Assembly: GCF_019459305.1 (NCBI RefSeq)
Contig: NZ_JAIBES010000008.1
Coordinates: 1-64,000, forward strand
DNA: 64,000 bases
Direction of reading: 5' to 3'
Origin: Sphingopyxis sp.
GTDB lineage: Bacteria; Pseudomonadota; Alphaproteobacteria; Sphingomonadales; Sphingomonadaceae
Position numbers and translations under genes: made by a program. Position 1 is the stretch's first letter; the number at the start of each line of letters is the position of its first letter. Positions 15,475 to 24,600 of this stretch are shown piece by piece. The notes under the pieces were generated by a model. The model saw nothing but the letters and a program-made list of their open reading frames with translations. It had not been told where the DNA came from and made no database searches.

Positions 15475-17495
15475 AGCCCAAGCCCCAGCTGCTCGCCGAC
15501 CGCTTCTTCCATGGCGTGGCCGACGACGGCTGGCGCTAGCGGACGCGCCCGGTCCATCAGCTTCTTGTCGATCGCGGGATCGACATCGTCCTCGATGCCG
15601 AGCGGATTGGTAGGGCGCTGGGCGGCAGGCGGCGGCGGAGCGGCGTCGGCAAGCTCGGGTTCACGCGCCTGCTGCGCGCCGCCATCTTCCGGACCAGGTT
15701 CATCCGCCGCCGCAGCTGGCTCCTCCGGCAGCATGGCCGCCGCGGCGCCGCGCCAATCGTCCCCGCGCTCGGCAGGCCGGTCGGCATAGCCGGTGTCGCT
15801 CAGCGCGGGCGGCGGCCCGAGCCGCGCCTGAAAGTTCGCGTCGTCATAGTAGCGCAGCTTCTTCGCCCGGATCGGGGCAAGTCCCGCGACCAGCACGAGC
15901 TCGTCGCTCGGCGGTAGCTGCATCACTTCGCCGGGCGTCAGCAACGCGCGCGCGGTTTCCTGGCGACTGACCATGACGTGCGCGAGCCAGGGCGCGAGCC
16001 GGTGTCCGGCATAGTTGCGCATCGCGCGCTGCTCGGTCGCGGTGCCGAGCGCGTCGGAAATGCGCTTGGCGGTCCGCTCGTCGTTGGTCGCAAAGGCAAC
16101 GCGCACGTGACAATTGTCGAGGATGGCGTTGTTCTCGCCATAGGCTTTCGAAATCTGGTTGAGCGACTGGGCGATGAGGAAGGCGCGGATGCCGTATCCC
16201 GCCATGAAGGCGAGCGCGGTCTCGAAAAAGTCGAGACGGCCGAGCGCCGGGAACTCGTCGAGCATGAGGAGCAGCTGATGGCGACGCACCGTCGATTGCT
16301 GGACTTCGAGTTTCTCGGTGAGGCGGCGGCCGATCTGGTTGAGGATCAGCCGGACCAGCGGCTTGGTGCGCGAGATGTCCGAAGGCGGGATGACGAGATA
16401 GATCGAGAGCGGGCGTTCGGCGGTCACGAGATCGGCAATGCGCCAGTCGCAGCCGGAGGTGACCGCGGCCACGGTCGGATCGCGGTAGAGCCCCAAAAAT
16501 GACATCGCGGTCGACAGCACGCCCGAGCGCTCATTCTCGCTCTTGTTGAGCAGCTCGCGTGCCGCCGACGCCACAACCGGGTGGACGCGGACTGCGTCGG
16601 CGGTTCCGAGGTGGTTGGTGCGCATCATCGCGACAAGGGTCGCGGCGAAGCTGCGCGACGGGTCGGAGAGAAAGGTCGCGACGCGCGCGAGCGTCTTTTC
16701 TTCCTCGGCATAGAGAATGTGGAGAATCGCGCCGACGAGGAGGGCGTGCGACGTTTTCTCCCAGTGATTCCGCCGCTCGAGCGCGCCTTCAGGGTCGACG
16801 AGGATATCGGCGATATTCTGGGCGTCACGAACCTCGCACGCGCCTTTGCGCACTTCGAGCAGCGGATTGTAGCGCGCCGAGCGGATGTCGGTCGGGTCGA
16901 AATAGAGACAGTGCGAGAAGCGCGAGCGCCAGGCCGCGGTAAGCTGCCAATTCTCGCCCTTGATGTCGTGGATGACGGTGGAGCCAGTCCAGCTCAGCAA
17001 GGTCGGAACAACCAGCCCCACCCCCTTCCCGCTTCGCGTCGGCGCGAAGGCCATGACATGCTCGGGACCGTCGTGGCGCAGATAGCGACCGCCGAGCGAA
17101 CCCAGAAAGACGCCGGCATCGCCGCGCAGGCCCGCGGCATCGACCTCCCGCTCCTTGGCCCAGCGCGCCGCGCCGTAGGTCGTGACCTGCCCCTTCTGGC
17201 GCGCGCGCCAGAGCGAGCCGCCGATCGCCGCGCCGCAGCCGATGAAACCGCTGGTCGCCGCGAGCGCGCCGGCCTTGTCGAAGACATGCGGCGCATAGGC
17301 CTCATAATGGTACCACCATGCGAAGAGCGCCCAAGGGCGATAGACGGGAAACGCGCCGACGGCGAACCAGGGCGCGCCGAGCTCGCGCTGATAGCCGAGC
17401 ATGGCCGCCGCCCATTGCGTGGCGGCCCAGACGCCGAGGATGACGATCGCGAACACGATCAATATCTGGCCGATGAGCAATTTGGTCGGGGTCAT
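15471..17495 (-). CDS. traG: Conjugal transfer coupling protein TraG (VirD4-like)
   Basis: A 674-aa type IV coupling protein that brings the relaxase-DNA complex to the channel. Two N-terminal membrane helices (ILIVFAIVILGVWAATQWA and about 78-92) precede the nucleotide-binding domain. Walker A is AFAPTRSGKGVGLVVP (about 149-164) and Walker B is LLLMLDEFPALGRLDF, followed by the coupling-protein motif FLIAQSLNQISKAYG. ATG 17495 has GGGAG upstream; an in-frame TTG/ATG further up adds seven residues. The C-terminal 80 residues are proline/alanine-rich. It is the first gene of the operon, and no relaxase gene lies upstream as would be expected. Confidence 0.95.
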   Translation of the reverse strand: MTPTKLLIGQILIVFAIVILGVWAATQWAAAMLGYQRELGAPWFAVGAFPVYRPWALFAWWYHYEAYAPHVFDKAGALAATSGFIGCGAAIGGSLWRARQKGQVTTYGAARWAKEREVDAAGLRGDAGVFLGSLGGRYLRHDGPEHVMAFAPTRSGKGVGLVVPTLLSWTGSTVIHDIKGENWQLTAAWRSRFSHCLYFDPTDIRSARYNPLLEVRKGACEVRDAQNIADILVDPEGALERRNHWEKTSHALLVGAILHILYAEEEKTLARVATFLSDPSRSFAATLVAMMRTNHLGTADAVRVHPVVASAARELLNKSENERSGVLSTAMSFLGLYRDPTVAAVTSGCDWRIADLVTAERPLSIYLVIPPSDISRTKPLVRLILNQIGRRLTEKLEVQQSTVRRHQLLLMLDEFPALGRLDFFETALAFMAGYGIRAFLIAQSLNQISKAYGENNAILDNCHVRVAFATNDERTAKRISDALGTATEQRAMRNYAGHRLAPWLAHVMVSRQETARALLTPGEVMQLPPSDELVLVAGLAPIRAKKLRYYDDANFQARLGPPPALSDTGYADRPAERGDDWRGAAAAMLPEEPAAAADEPGPEDGGAQQAREPELADAAPPPPAAQRPTNPLGIEDDVDPAIDKKLMDRARPLAPAVVGHAMEEAVGEQLGLGL

Positions 17496-17586
17496 AATGG
17501 GCTCCCGCCCGGACACTGCGTCCGGGTCCGAGCCCTCAAATTCCCATCTAGACTTGCCGGAGGACAGTCGCTGTCGGGGTCGGTGA

Positions 17587-18251
17587 GCCGGCTATTCGAG
17601 CTGCTTCGAAGCCGCCGCCGCAGCAGCATCGTACCCCGCTCGCCCGACCAATCAGTCGCGTCCGGACCCGCACTGTGTAAATTCCTCACGGAGCATCCGG
17701 AAATCGATATTACGCTCGAACTCGACGATCAGTTTGTCGACGCCGCGGCCGATGGGTTCGATGCCGTGCTGCGGCATGGCTCAGTCAGCGACACGCGGCT
17801 GATCGCCAAACGCCTCGCCACAAGTCGGCGTCTGCTCGTCGCCTCGCCGGGCTATTTGCTGGAACATGGCCAACCAACTTCGCTGGCCGAACTAGCTCAC
17901 CATCGGGGCATTTTATATTCCAATCGCGAAAGTGACTGGCGCTTCGACAGCCTCACCGGGTGGTCGGTAGTTAGGCCAACACCCGCGCTACGCGTTAACA
18001 ACGGCATGATCATGAAAGACGCGGCGCTCGCCGGGATCGGGATCGCGCTGTTGCCGACCTTCTTCGTGCACGACAGCATTGCCAGCGGCGAGCTGGCCGA
18101 AGTGGATATCAGCGCCCGAGCAGAAGGAGCCGAGCTGTTTATCACCTACCCTCGCGATCATGGCGCATCGGCTAAGATTATTGCCCTTGCTGAAAGTTTA
18201 CGACGAAGTTTTGGAGACCCGCCCTATTGGGACAAGCTTTTCGCGGTTTGA
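17587..18251 (+). pseudogene. LysR-type regulator lacking its DNA-binding domain
   Basis: From about 17665 the frame reads as the effector-binding half of a LysR regulator: FLTEHPEIDITLELDDQFVD, then DAVLRHGSVSDTRLIAKRL, RRLLVASPGYLLEHG, LRVNNGMIMKDAALAGIGIA and LLPTFFVHDSIASGEL. The winged helix-turn-helix and linker are missing. The reading frame instead runs into the traG 5' flank, with unrelated arginine-rich sequence at 17587-17660. The junction lies where the conjugation cluster begins, so the gene was probably cut by integration of, or recombination with, that cluster. Confidence 0.8.
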
Positions 18252-18349
18252 GGCAACGTCTGGCCGTTTTAAGACGTTCCGCTCTCAGGGCCAAATCAGG
18301 TTGATGTAGCTTACGGGCGTGATGGTCGCCATCGCACCCAAGTTCACCT

Positions 18350-18380
18350 TTACGGGCCCGTTAATTTACGGGCCCGTTAA
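18350..18380. repeat. Tandem palindromic 16-mers
   Basis: Two adjacent copies of TTTACGGGCCCGTTAA (about 18349-18364 and 18365-18380), each containing the perfect palindrome ACGGGCCCGT. They lie between the truncated LysR gene and the convergent small secreted-protein gene. Regularly phased palindromes suggest a protein-binding or recombination site; no function can be assigned. Confidence 0.7.
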
Positions 18381-18401
18381 AACGCAACGCATTTGTTGCG
18401 T
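18380..18401 (-). terminator. Putative terminator of the small secreted-protein gene
   Basis: On the minus strand, CGCAAC-AAATGC-GTTGCG forms a 6-bp hairpin (18384-18401) followed directly by TTTTAA. It lies 34 bp past the stop at 18435, in the right place and direction. Confidence 0.55.
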
Positions 18402-18434
18402 GTTCTATGCTACAAATCGCCAACGCGACCATAA

Positions 18435-18782
18435 TCAGCATGTGGGCTTTTCTGGTACTGGTGACGCCGCCCGCGCGCTGGCGCTCGCATCGGCAACGTC
18501 GATCGCGGTGCCTGCCACGGAGTTGGCCACTGCGCCGCCGGTTCCTGTTTGACCAGCCACGATATTGAGGAGCCCGGAATTGCGCGCCGCGCGCAATATC
18601 CCGCCTAGGCCGCCACGCTTCTTCTTTTCCTTCTTTTCCACGCTGCACGACGCGTCGGCGGGGACGACGACGGCCGTTTCGACCATCTTGTCATCCTGCT
18701 TGGGCTTGGGCTTGGCCGCAGAGGCCGAGGTATCCATGCCCAGCACCAGAACGGGCATGAGCGCCCACACCATCGGTTTCAT
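18435..18782 (-). CDS. Small secreted protein, basic, glycine-rich, two cysteines
   Basis: About 115 aa. A signal peptide (MKPMVWALMPVLVLGMDTSASA) is followed by a lysine-rich segment. The single cysteine of DASCSVEKKEKKKRG comes next, then an amphipathic/glycine-rich stretch (GLGGILRAARNSGLLNIVAG, then TGTGGAVANSVAGTAIDVA), and the protein ends in a second cysteine, PVPEKPTC. ATG 18782 is preferred over 18785 because AAAGGA is then at 6 nt spacing. No family is recognised. The N- and C-terminal cysteine layout recalls the two small secreted proteins at 20.5-21.6 kb, without clear sequence similarity. Confidence 0.65.
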   Translation of the reverse strand: MKPMVWALMPVLVLGMDTSASAAKPKPKQDDKMVETAVVVPADASCSVEKKEKKKRGGLGGILRAARNSGLLNIVAGQTGTGGAVANSVAGTAIDVADASASARAASPVPEKPTC

Positions 18783-18981
18783 CATACGTCCTTTGTCGTT
18801 AGGTTAGCGACCCCGGCAGCACATCGATTGGCGACCCTGCGCTCACCGGAGTCGCCATGATCGTGCCGCCGAGGGACGAAAACACAGAGCGTTCCGCGAC
18901 AAATGATTGAATGAGCGCGACGAGCGCGCGCGGCGCGGCGGGCTTATGTCGTGGCCGCCGGGACAGGCCTCTATCGGCTGC

Positions 18982-20115
18982 CTAGCGCTGAATTTCCAGC
19001 GGAAGGTGGATCGTCGATCGAAAGCCGCGTTCGGCTGGCTCCGCCTCGAGCTTTGCGGCGTCGCCATAGCGCAGCAAGAGGCGCGATTTCGTGTTCGACA
19101 GTCCAATACCGCCCCTGCCAGCATCACTCCTGGCCGTCGATACGCCGGTTCCGTTATCCTCGACCGAAACAACCAACGTATCCGCCTCTTGCCGTGCCGA
19201 TACCGACAGCGTGATCGTTTCGGTCGAGTGGGTCACCGCATGTTTGATGGCATTTTCGACCAGCGGTTGCAGAATGAAGTTCGGCACCAGCGCATCCTCA
19301 AGGTCGACCGGCAACGTCAGCGAAACCCGCAAACGATCGTCAAAACGGAAGCATTCGATCGCCAGATAGGTATCGACGATGTCGAATTCGTCGCTGAGCA
19401 GATTGTCATGGCTCTGCCCCGAATCGGCGACATCGCCCAGGAACCGCGCGAGCTTCTCCACCGTCTGATTGGCCGCATCATGCTGCCCTTCGACAATCAT
19501 CGTCGAGACCGCGCCGAGCGTATTGCACATGAAATGGGGATTGAGCTGAAGCCGCAGAAGCGAGAGTTCCGCCGACGTCGCCTTGCGCTCCGCATCAGCG
19601 GCGCGCGCAAGTTGCGCATTGGCATCGGCCTCAGCCACAAGTTGCAGGCGCTCGCGTTTTCGGGCCTCTTCATTGTGGAGGAGCGCCATCATCGCCGCCG
19701 CCCACAGGCAGAAGGGCACGAACCAGAATAATCCGCCCGAGAGAATATTGGGCCCGGTGACCGCCGTCGCGACGGTAAGCTGCGCAGCGTCCGGGCCAAA
19801 AACCGTTCGGATCAGCTGGAATCCGACGTCAAAGACAAACACAAAGACGAATATTGTCGCGATCACCGCGATCGCCTGTTGCTTGATCGGCAAGCGCATC
19901 AGCCGGGCGAGAATATGAAAGACCCCCAGCCCGGTCACCGTCGCATAGACGATGGTGGTGGCGTCCAGAGGGACGTTGATCCAGCCATATTGATATCCGC
20001 GCAAAACAGCGCTGACTGACGTCACCAGAACGAAACTGACCCAATAGAGCATCGCGATGGGCACGATGCCGAGATTCATCGAGACGCGTGATCCGCCCCA
20101 CCCTATCTTCACCAT
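18982..20115 (-). CDS. LytS/YehU-type membrane sensor histidine kinase, orphan
   Basis: A 377-aa kinase. Four membrane helices occupy roughly residues 13-37, 52-72, 80-101 and 122-146, then a helical linker leads to the His_kinase domain. The phosphoacceptor histidine (about 194) lies in LQLNPHFMCNTL; the family consensus is NPHFLFNTL, so MC is unusual. The ATPase part has NFILQPLVENAIKHAV and VEDNGTGV, then GGIGLSNTKSRLLLRYG. Family members phosphorylate a LytTR response regulator normally encoded next to them; none follows here. The only such regulator is at 30.7 kb beside a second, similarly built kinase. Confidence 0.9.
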   Translation of the reverse strand: MVKIGWGGSRVSMNLGIVPIAMLYWVSFVLVTSVSAVLRGYQYGWINVPLDATTIVYATVTGLGVFHILARLMRLPIKQQAIAVIATIFVFVFVFDVGFQLIRTVFGPDAAQLTVATAVTGPNILSGGLFWFVPFCLWAAAMMALLHNEEARKRERLQLVAEADANAQLARAADAERKATSAELSLLRLQLNPHFMCNTLGAVSTMIVEGQHDAANQTVEKLARFLGDVADSGQSHDNLLSDEFDIVDTYLAIECFRFDDRLRVSLTLPVDLEDALVPNFILQPLVENAIKHAVTHSTETITLSVSARQEADTLVVSVEDNGTGVSTARSDAGRGGIGLSNTKSRLLLRYGDAAKLEAEPAERGFRSTIHLPLEIQR

Positions 20116-20553
20116 GTCGCGGACTTTCCTTCCTAGCGCGTTCGCTTTGTTGGCACGCTCACGGTCTTATCCCGATTTCCCTGCTCATCGCGACGATGCC
20201 CACCTCGCGATAGTGGACCAGGGCGTCCAAGGGGAATAGTGGATTTTGCTTGAGGATTATTTTGCCAGTTCGTCGAGACGTCGACGCCGACTCACTCGTC
20301 GATTCAAACCGTGCAATCGTCGCAGCAGACCACCCAAAGCCACAAAATATGGCAACAGCGTCCGCAGGTGCATGGATACTCCATGGATCTGGGAAACCGT
20401 TTCCAGAACATCCTCGCTCTGGGTTGCGGCGGGGCGGCCTTTACCCCCAATGGTCGCCCCACCCCCTCGCCGCACCATGCGAGGGGGGGAATACGGCAGG
20501 CGCTTCGTCAGAGGGACCACTGAGCAATATTAGACACGAGCGCCGAAGCCGCG
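20116..20553 (-). other. Region upstream of the orphan kinase, no clear gene
   Basis: No confident gene. A minus-strand frame 20257-20520 (GTG start, no ribosome site) would encode 87 aa. It has one hydrophobic stretch, LRTLLPYFVALGGLLRRL, and a basic tail; it could be real but has no recognised relatives. The rest is presumably the promoter of the kinase gene and the 3' flank of the secreted-protein gene. Confidence 0.3.
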
Positions 20554-21075
20554 TTATTGCGACGCGGTGTGCGGCGCGCTGCTGGCGCTGGCGGCACATT
20601 TGTCGGCGTGAAGGGTCCCGACATGCTGCATCCGCTGCGCCATGACGGTCTGCTGTTCGATCACCGGCTGGAGCGCACTCATCATCGCCGCAGCGCGCTC
20701 GCCGTTCCCCATGTCCGGAGAGGTCGCCGCACCCATTCCCATGCTGATCAAACCGCCCGCGCCGGGGATCAGCGTGCTGGCCAGACCCGAGAGCGCCTGT
20801 TTCGCAAGATTGCCAGCCGACTGCTTCGCCAGCATACCGGTGGTCTGCTGCTTGGCGATCGTTTCAACCTTCTTCGTCATGCCGAGCAGCTCGCCCTCAA
20901 GCGCGCTCATCTCTGTTCGCAACTGATCGCACGTCAGCGCTTGGTCGCCGGGCTTGGCGCCATCGCTGGAGGTGGCGTCGGCATCTTGCCAAGCCATTGC
21001 GGGCGCTACTGCGGTCAACGCCACAGCGGCAAGAATCGACATTGTTGCAGTTCTGAACATCATTCTCTTCCTCAT
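20554..21075 (-). CDS. Small secreted two-cysteine helical protein (paralogue A)
   Basis: About 173 aa from ATG 21075; ATGs at 21063 and 21060 are also possible, the latter with AGGAAG at good spacing. A signal peptide (MSILAAVALTAVAPAMA) precedes the mature protein. Near the N-terminus is ALTCDQLRTEMSALEGEL, then a helical stretch, a hydrophobic glycine-rich centre (LASTLIPGAGGLISMGMGAA), a second helix, and near the end AQRMQHVGTLHADKC. The first and last motifs match the adjacent protein encoded at 21150-21620 (ALTC near the start and RM-x5-L-x3-[KR]C at the end), so the two are paralogues. I predict a helical hairpin closed by one disulphide. It lies downstream of the giant autotransporter, in the same direction. 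Confidence 0.75.
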   Translation of the reverse strand: MRKRMMFRTATMSILAAVALTAVAPAMAWQDADATSSDGAKPGDQALTCDQLRTEMSALEGELLGMTKKVETIAKQQTTGMLAKQSAGNLAKQALSGLASTLIPGAGGLISMGMGAATSPDMGNGERAAAMMSALQPVIEQQTVMAQRMQHVGTLHADKCAASASSAPHTASQ

Positions 21076-21149
21076 ATTCTCTCGGTGATTGGCACCGGGG
21101 CGTGGGAAACGGGGGCGAAGGGTTTCGCGGAATGCGGGCTTCGGCACGC

Positions 21150-21620
21150 TTAACGTCCACCCCCGGCGCAGCGCCGCTGATAAAGGCCGTGCAGATAATC
21201 CATGCGGTCGAGCGCGAAATCGAACTGCGTCTGGAGCGGCGCATAAGCCCGCTTGAGATCTTCGCTGGCGCTTTTGAGATGCGCCATCGATCCGGCGCCT
21301 GAGACGACCTTCGAGATAGGTGCCGGCACCTGCAACATCACCGAAAGAAGACCCACGGCGTGCATGGCGGCCGCGATCGCTTCGGTTTCCGCGCTAGGGT
21401 TCACCTCGACCTTATTCATGGCGTCCTGAAGCACATCAAGCTCGTCGTTCCTGAATTTTACTTCCGAAAGGATGTTCGGGCAGGTGAGCGCGGCGTCGGT
21501 GGGAAACGCCACCTGGATTTGCGGCACCGCGCCCTGCGCTACCCCGGTTGCCGACGCGATCGCGACCAACGCGAAAGCCGCGTGTCCGGCGAATTTGGCA
21601 AGGGACACTAGGCGAAGCAT
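21150..21620 (-). CDS. Small secreted two-cysteine helical protein (paralogue B)
   Basis: A 156-aa protein starting at ATG 21620 (AAAGGATC 6-8 nt upstream). It has a long signal peptide (LAKFAGHAAFALVAIASATG, cleavage near AQG-A). The mature part starts with ALTCPNILSEVKFRNDEL, continues through two predicted helices around a hydrophobic centre (AAMHAVGLLSVMLQVPAPIS), and ends LDRMDYLHGLYQRRC-AGGGR. Only two cysteines are present, at the ends of the fold. It is the paralogue of the next gene, and is encoded about 70 bp after the autotransporter, so all three are probably one transcription unit. A role as partner, chaperone or co-secreted factor of the autotransporter is inference from position. 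Confidence 0.78.
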   Translation of the reverse strand: MLRLVSLAKFAGHAAFALVAIASATGVAQGAVPQIQVAFPTDAALTCPNILSEVKFRNDELDVLQDAMNKVEVNPSAETEAIAAAMHAVGLLSVMLQVPAPISKVVSGAGSMAHLKSASEDLKRAYAPLQTQFDFALDRMDYLHGLYQRRCAGGGR

Positions 21621-21691
21621 GAGGCGATCCTTTGCTCTTTGGGATTGGTATGCAGGCGGGATGGCCCGGGCCATCCCGCCAGCCGGCCTGT

Positions 21692-24600
21692 TCAGAAAAG
21701 GATCGAAGCGCCGATTGCGACCGACGAACGCTTCGTGTTGCTGAATTCGCCGGTATAACCGACGCGGACTTGGACATTCTCGCTCAGGCGTGCGCCGACA
21801 CCAAGGCCGAGGCGGCCAACGGTCTTGTCACGCTCGACACCGTTCACGATAATCGGTGCACCGGGCGCGCCGTCAAAACGGCCGGTGACGAGAATGTCGG
21901 CATTGTTGAGCATCTGGCGAACGCCAACCTCTGCGTAAGGCATCAACGTTGCGCCACCCAACTCGACCGTGCCCGAGAACACCACGCCGGCGTCGGCGAG
22001 CCACGCGCTGTTGTGATCGCCGGCCACGGCCAGATCAAACGCGTCCGCACCTTGCTCGACGACAGCACCGCGGGTGGTGCTGATATACGAGAGGCCGAGC
22101 TTCGGCGTCATGGTGAGGTCACCGATCTGGGCCGAATAGTCGACGCTGACGTCCGCAACCCAGCTTTTCAGACCATAGTCACTCTGTGCCTGGGTGCGCG
22201 ACGCCATCAGGTTGCGGCGCGTCTCGGCGTCGAGGTCGCTATACGAGACCATGGCATGGACCCGGAGGTTGCCGATCGCGGCATCGGCGAAGACGCCGCC
22301 GAGGAAGCCCTCGGCCTTGGTCGTCGCGTCGAGGCCGACGAGCCGCTGATCGGTGTCGCTGCGCCCGATGAACGCGCCTACGCGCGCCTGACCGTCCGCC
22401 ATGCCGTAACCGACCCCGCCCAACATACCGTTGGTTCGCAGGTCGGCTCGGCTGGTGCCGGTATCCGCCTGACCGCGGATGTCGCTGCCGCCGGTCAGCC
22501 CGTGTGCGAAGCCGTAGAGGCCGTTGGCCTTGGGCGCCGTCAGCTGGAACGTGCGACCGACGTCGATCAGCTGGAGTCCGTTCTCCATGCTCGTCTGCAT
22601 CGCCGAGCCATAGGCTTCGGGCGTCAGTTGCGCGAAGGCACGCTGGTTGATCGTTCCGTCGGCGGCCGTAAGCGCATTGAGCGCCGCGGTATAGGCCTGC
22701 ACCCCATAGCTGGCGCGCAGCACCTGGTTCGAATAAGCGACGCTGGCCTGAACATTGGTCGGGAAAGCGCTGCTGTTGTTGAACTCGCTGCGGATCTGGA
22801 TGCGGTTGCCGTTCTGAACCACGAAGCCGAACACCGTCGCCGACTTGTTGATCGTTGTGAAGCGGCCATTGATCGCGTCCGCGACGACGATGTCGAGCAC
22901 CGCGCCCGGCAAATTGCCAAGCGCCCCGGTGATGTCCATCGTCGCACCCGCATCGATGGTCAGCGTGCCGTTGATATTAAGCAAGTCGGTGCCGCCGGTC
23001 GGCGTCAGTTCGATCAGCAAGTTCGAGCCAGAGCGCATCGTGACGTCGCCATCGACCGTCATCGTTCCCGGCGAAGCGCCCGGCGAGAGCGTGCCGAACA
23101 CGTTGATATCGCCATTGACGATCCCGGCCGACCCAAAGATTCCGCCCTGGGTCACGGTGATCAGGTCGGCGGTCAGGATCGATCCTGCCTGACCGATCAG
23201 GCGGCCGCCGATGGTGACGTTATCCCACTCCGAGGTGCCGGTGAGGCTGACCACGCCGCGATTCACACCGAGATTTTCGAAGCTGTCGAACAGGTTGCCC
23301 GCGAGCACGAACGGCGCAGCATAGGTGGCGTCGGTATCGAACACCACGGTATCGCTGCCGTCGCCGCCCTGAACCGAACCGCTGATACCGGTGAGCGAGT
23401 TGATCACAAGACGATCATCGCCGGCGCCAAGATCGACGTTGCCCGCGATGCTGCCAAACACTTCAAGCGTATCGGCATTGGCGCCGCCAGTGACGTCGGC
23501 GGTCAGGGTATTGCCCGCATCGACGCGCGCCGTTCCGCCGTCGAGCCCGACGCCGCCCGTGAAGGTCGCGTCGCGATCGATGCGCAGCAGGCCATTGCCC
23601 GACGCTTCGAGACGTTCGAAGTTCGTCGCCTGAACCAGGCTGAGCAGGCGTGCAAACTGCGGCCCCTGGACGAGCGCCAGCGTGTCGTTGCCGGCGCCGC
23701 CGTCGATCGTTCCGCTGACTTCTGCACCATCGCGGATGGTGAAGCGGTTGTCGGCGCCGTCGAACACGATGCCGTCGGCGACGCCGAGCTGCGAATTGGA
23801 GCCCAGTTCCAGATTGCCGCCATTCACCGCGAGACTGTCAAAGCTATAAGAGCCACCCGTCAGCGCCAGCGTGCCGACGCCGTTTGAGATCAGGTTTTCG
23901 AAGTTGCGGATCTGGGCCGTAACCACGGTGCGCTGGTCAGCGGCGCCGGTCTCGATTTCGAGAAGGTCGTCGCCCGCGCCGCCATCGACGAAGCCCTGCA
24001 ACGTCGCGCCCGCGGTCAACGCGAGTTCGTTGTCGGTGTCGCCCTCGAACGTGATCGACTGATCAGCGCCGATCGCGACCGTGACCGTCAACCGCACGCC
24101 GTCGGCGGCGGTGACGCGAACGGTTTCAAACTCGTTCATGCCGCCGATCTGCGAATCGCCACCCAACGTCAGGTTGAGGCGGTCGTTATCTGCGCTGCCA
24201 TCGGCATTCTCACCGCCGACCAAGTTGCCCGACAACGTGCCGTCGAGGTTTAGGTTGAGCGTGTCGTCGCCGCCGCCCAGATCGACGCCGCCGGTCAGGG
24301 TCGATCCGATCGTCACTTCCTGTGCGCTGTCGTCGCCGATGATCGTGCCGATCGAGCCGCCGAGATCTTCGGTGATCGAGAGGTTGGCGCCTTCGAGCAG
24401 CTCGAAATTCTCGTACCGCTGTCCTGCCGCAAGCGCGATTTCCAGCGTTCCGGCGCCATAGACGCCGATTGAGTTGAAGTTGGCGACATTGCCCGGGATC
24501 GATCCGTCCAGCCCGCCGAGGCGGAAGATGAACGTATTGTCGCCCGTACCGCCGTCGATCGTGCCGGTGACAACGCCGCCGTCGCGAGCGATATAGCGGT

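Noticed and set aside
16581-18251. 556-aa plus-strand frame ending in LysR-like sequence
   Set aside because: The first two thirds are antisense to traG; only the part after about 17660 is homologous to LysR, so it is reported as a truncated gene.
21632-23887. 751-aa plus-strand open frame
   Set aside because: Antisense to the autotransporter gene; its arginine/aspartate-rich translation mirrors the opposite strand and has no ribosome site or domains. Similar shadows at 24848-25894, 26189-27133 and 27176-27931 were rejected for the same reason.
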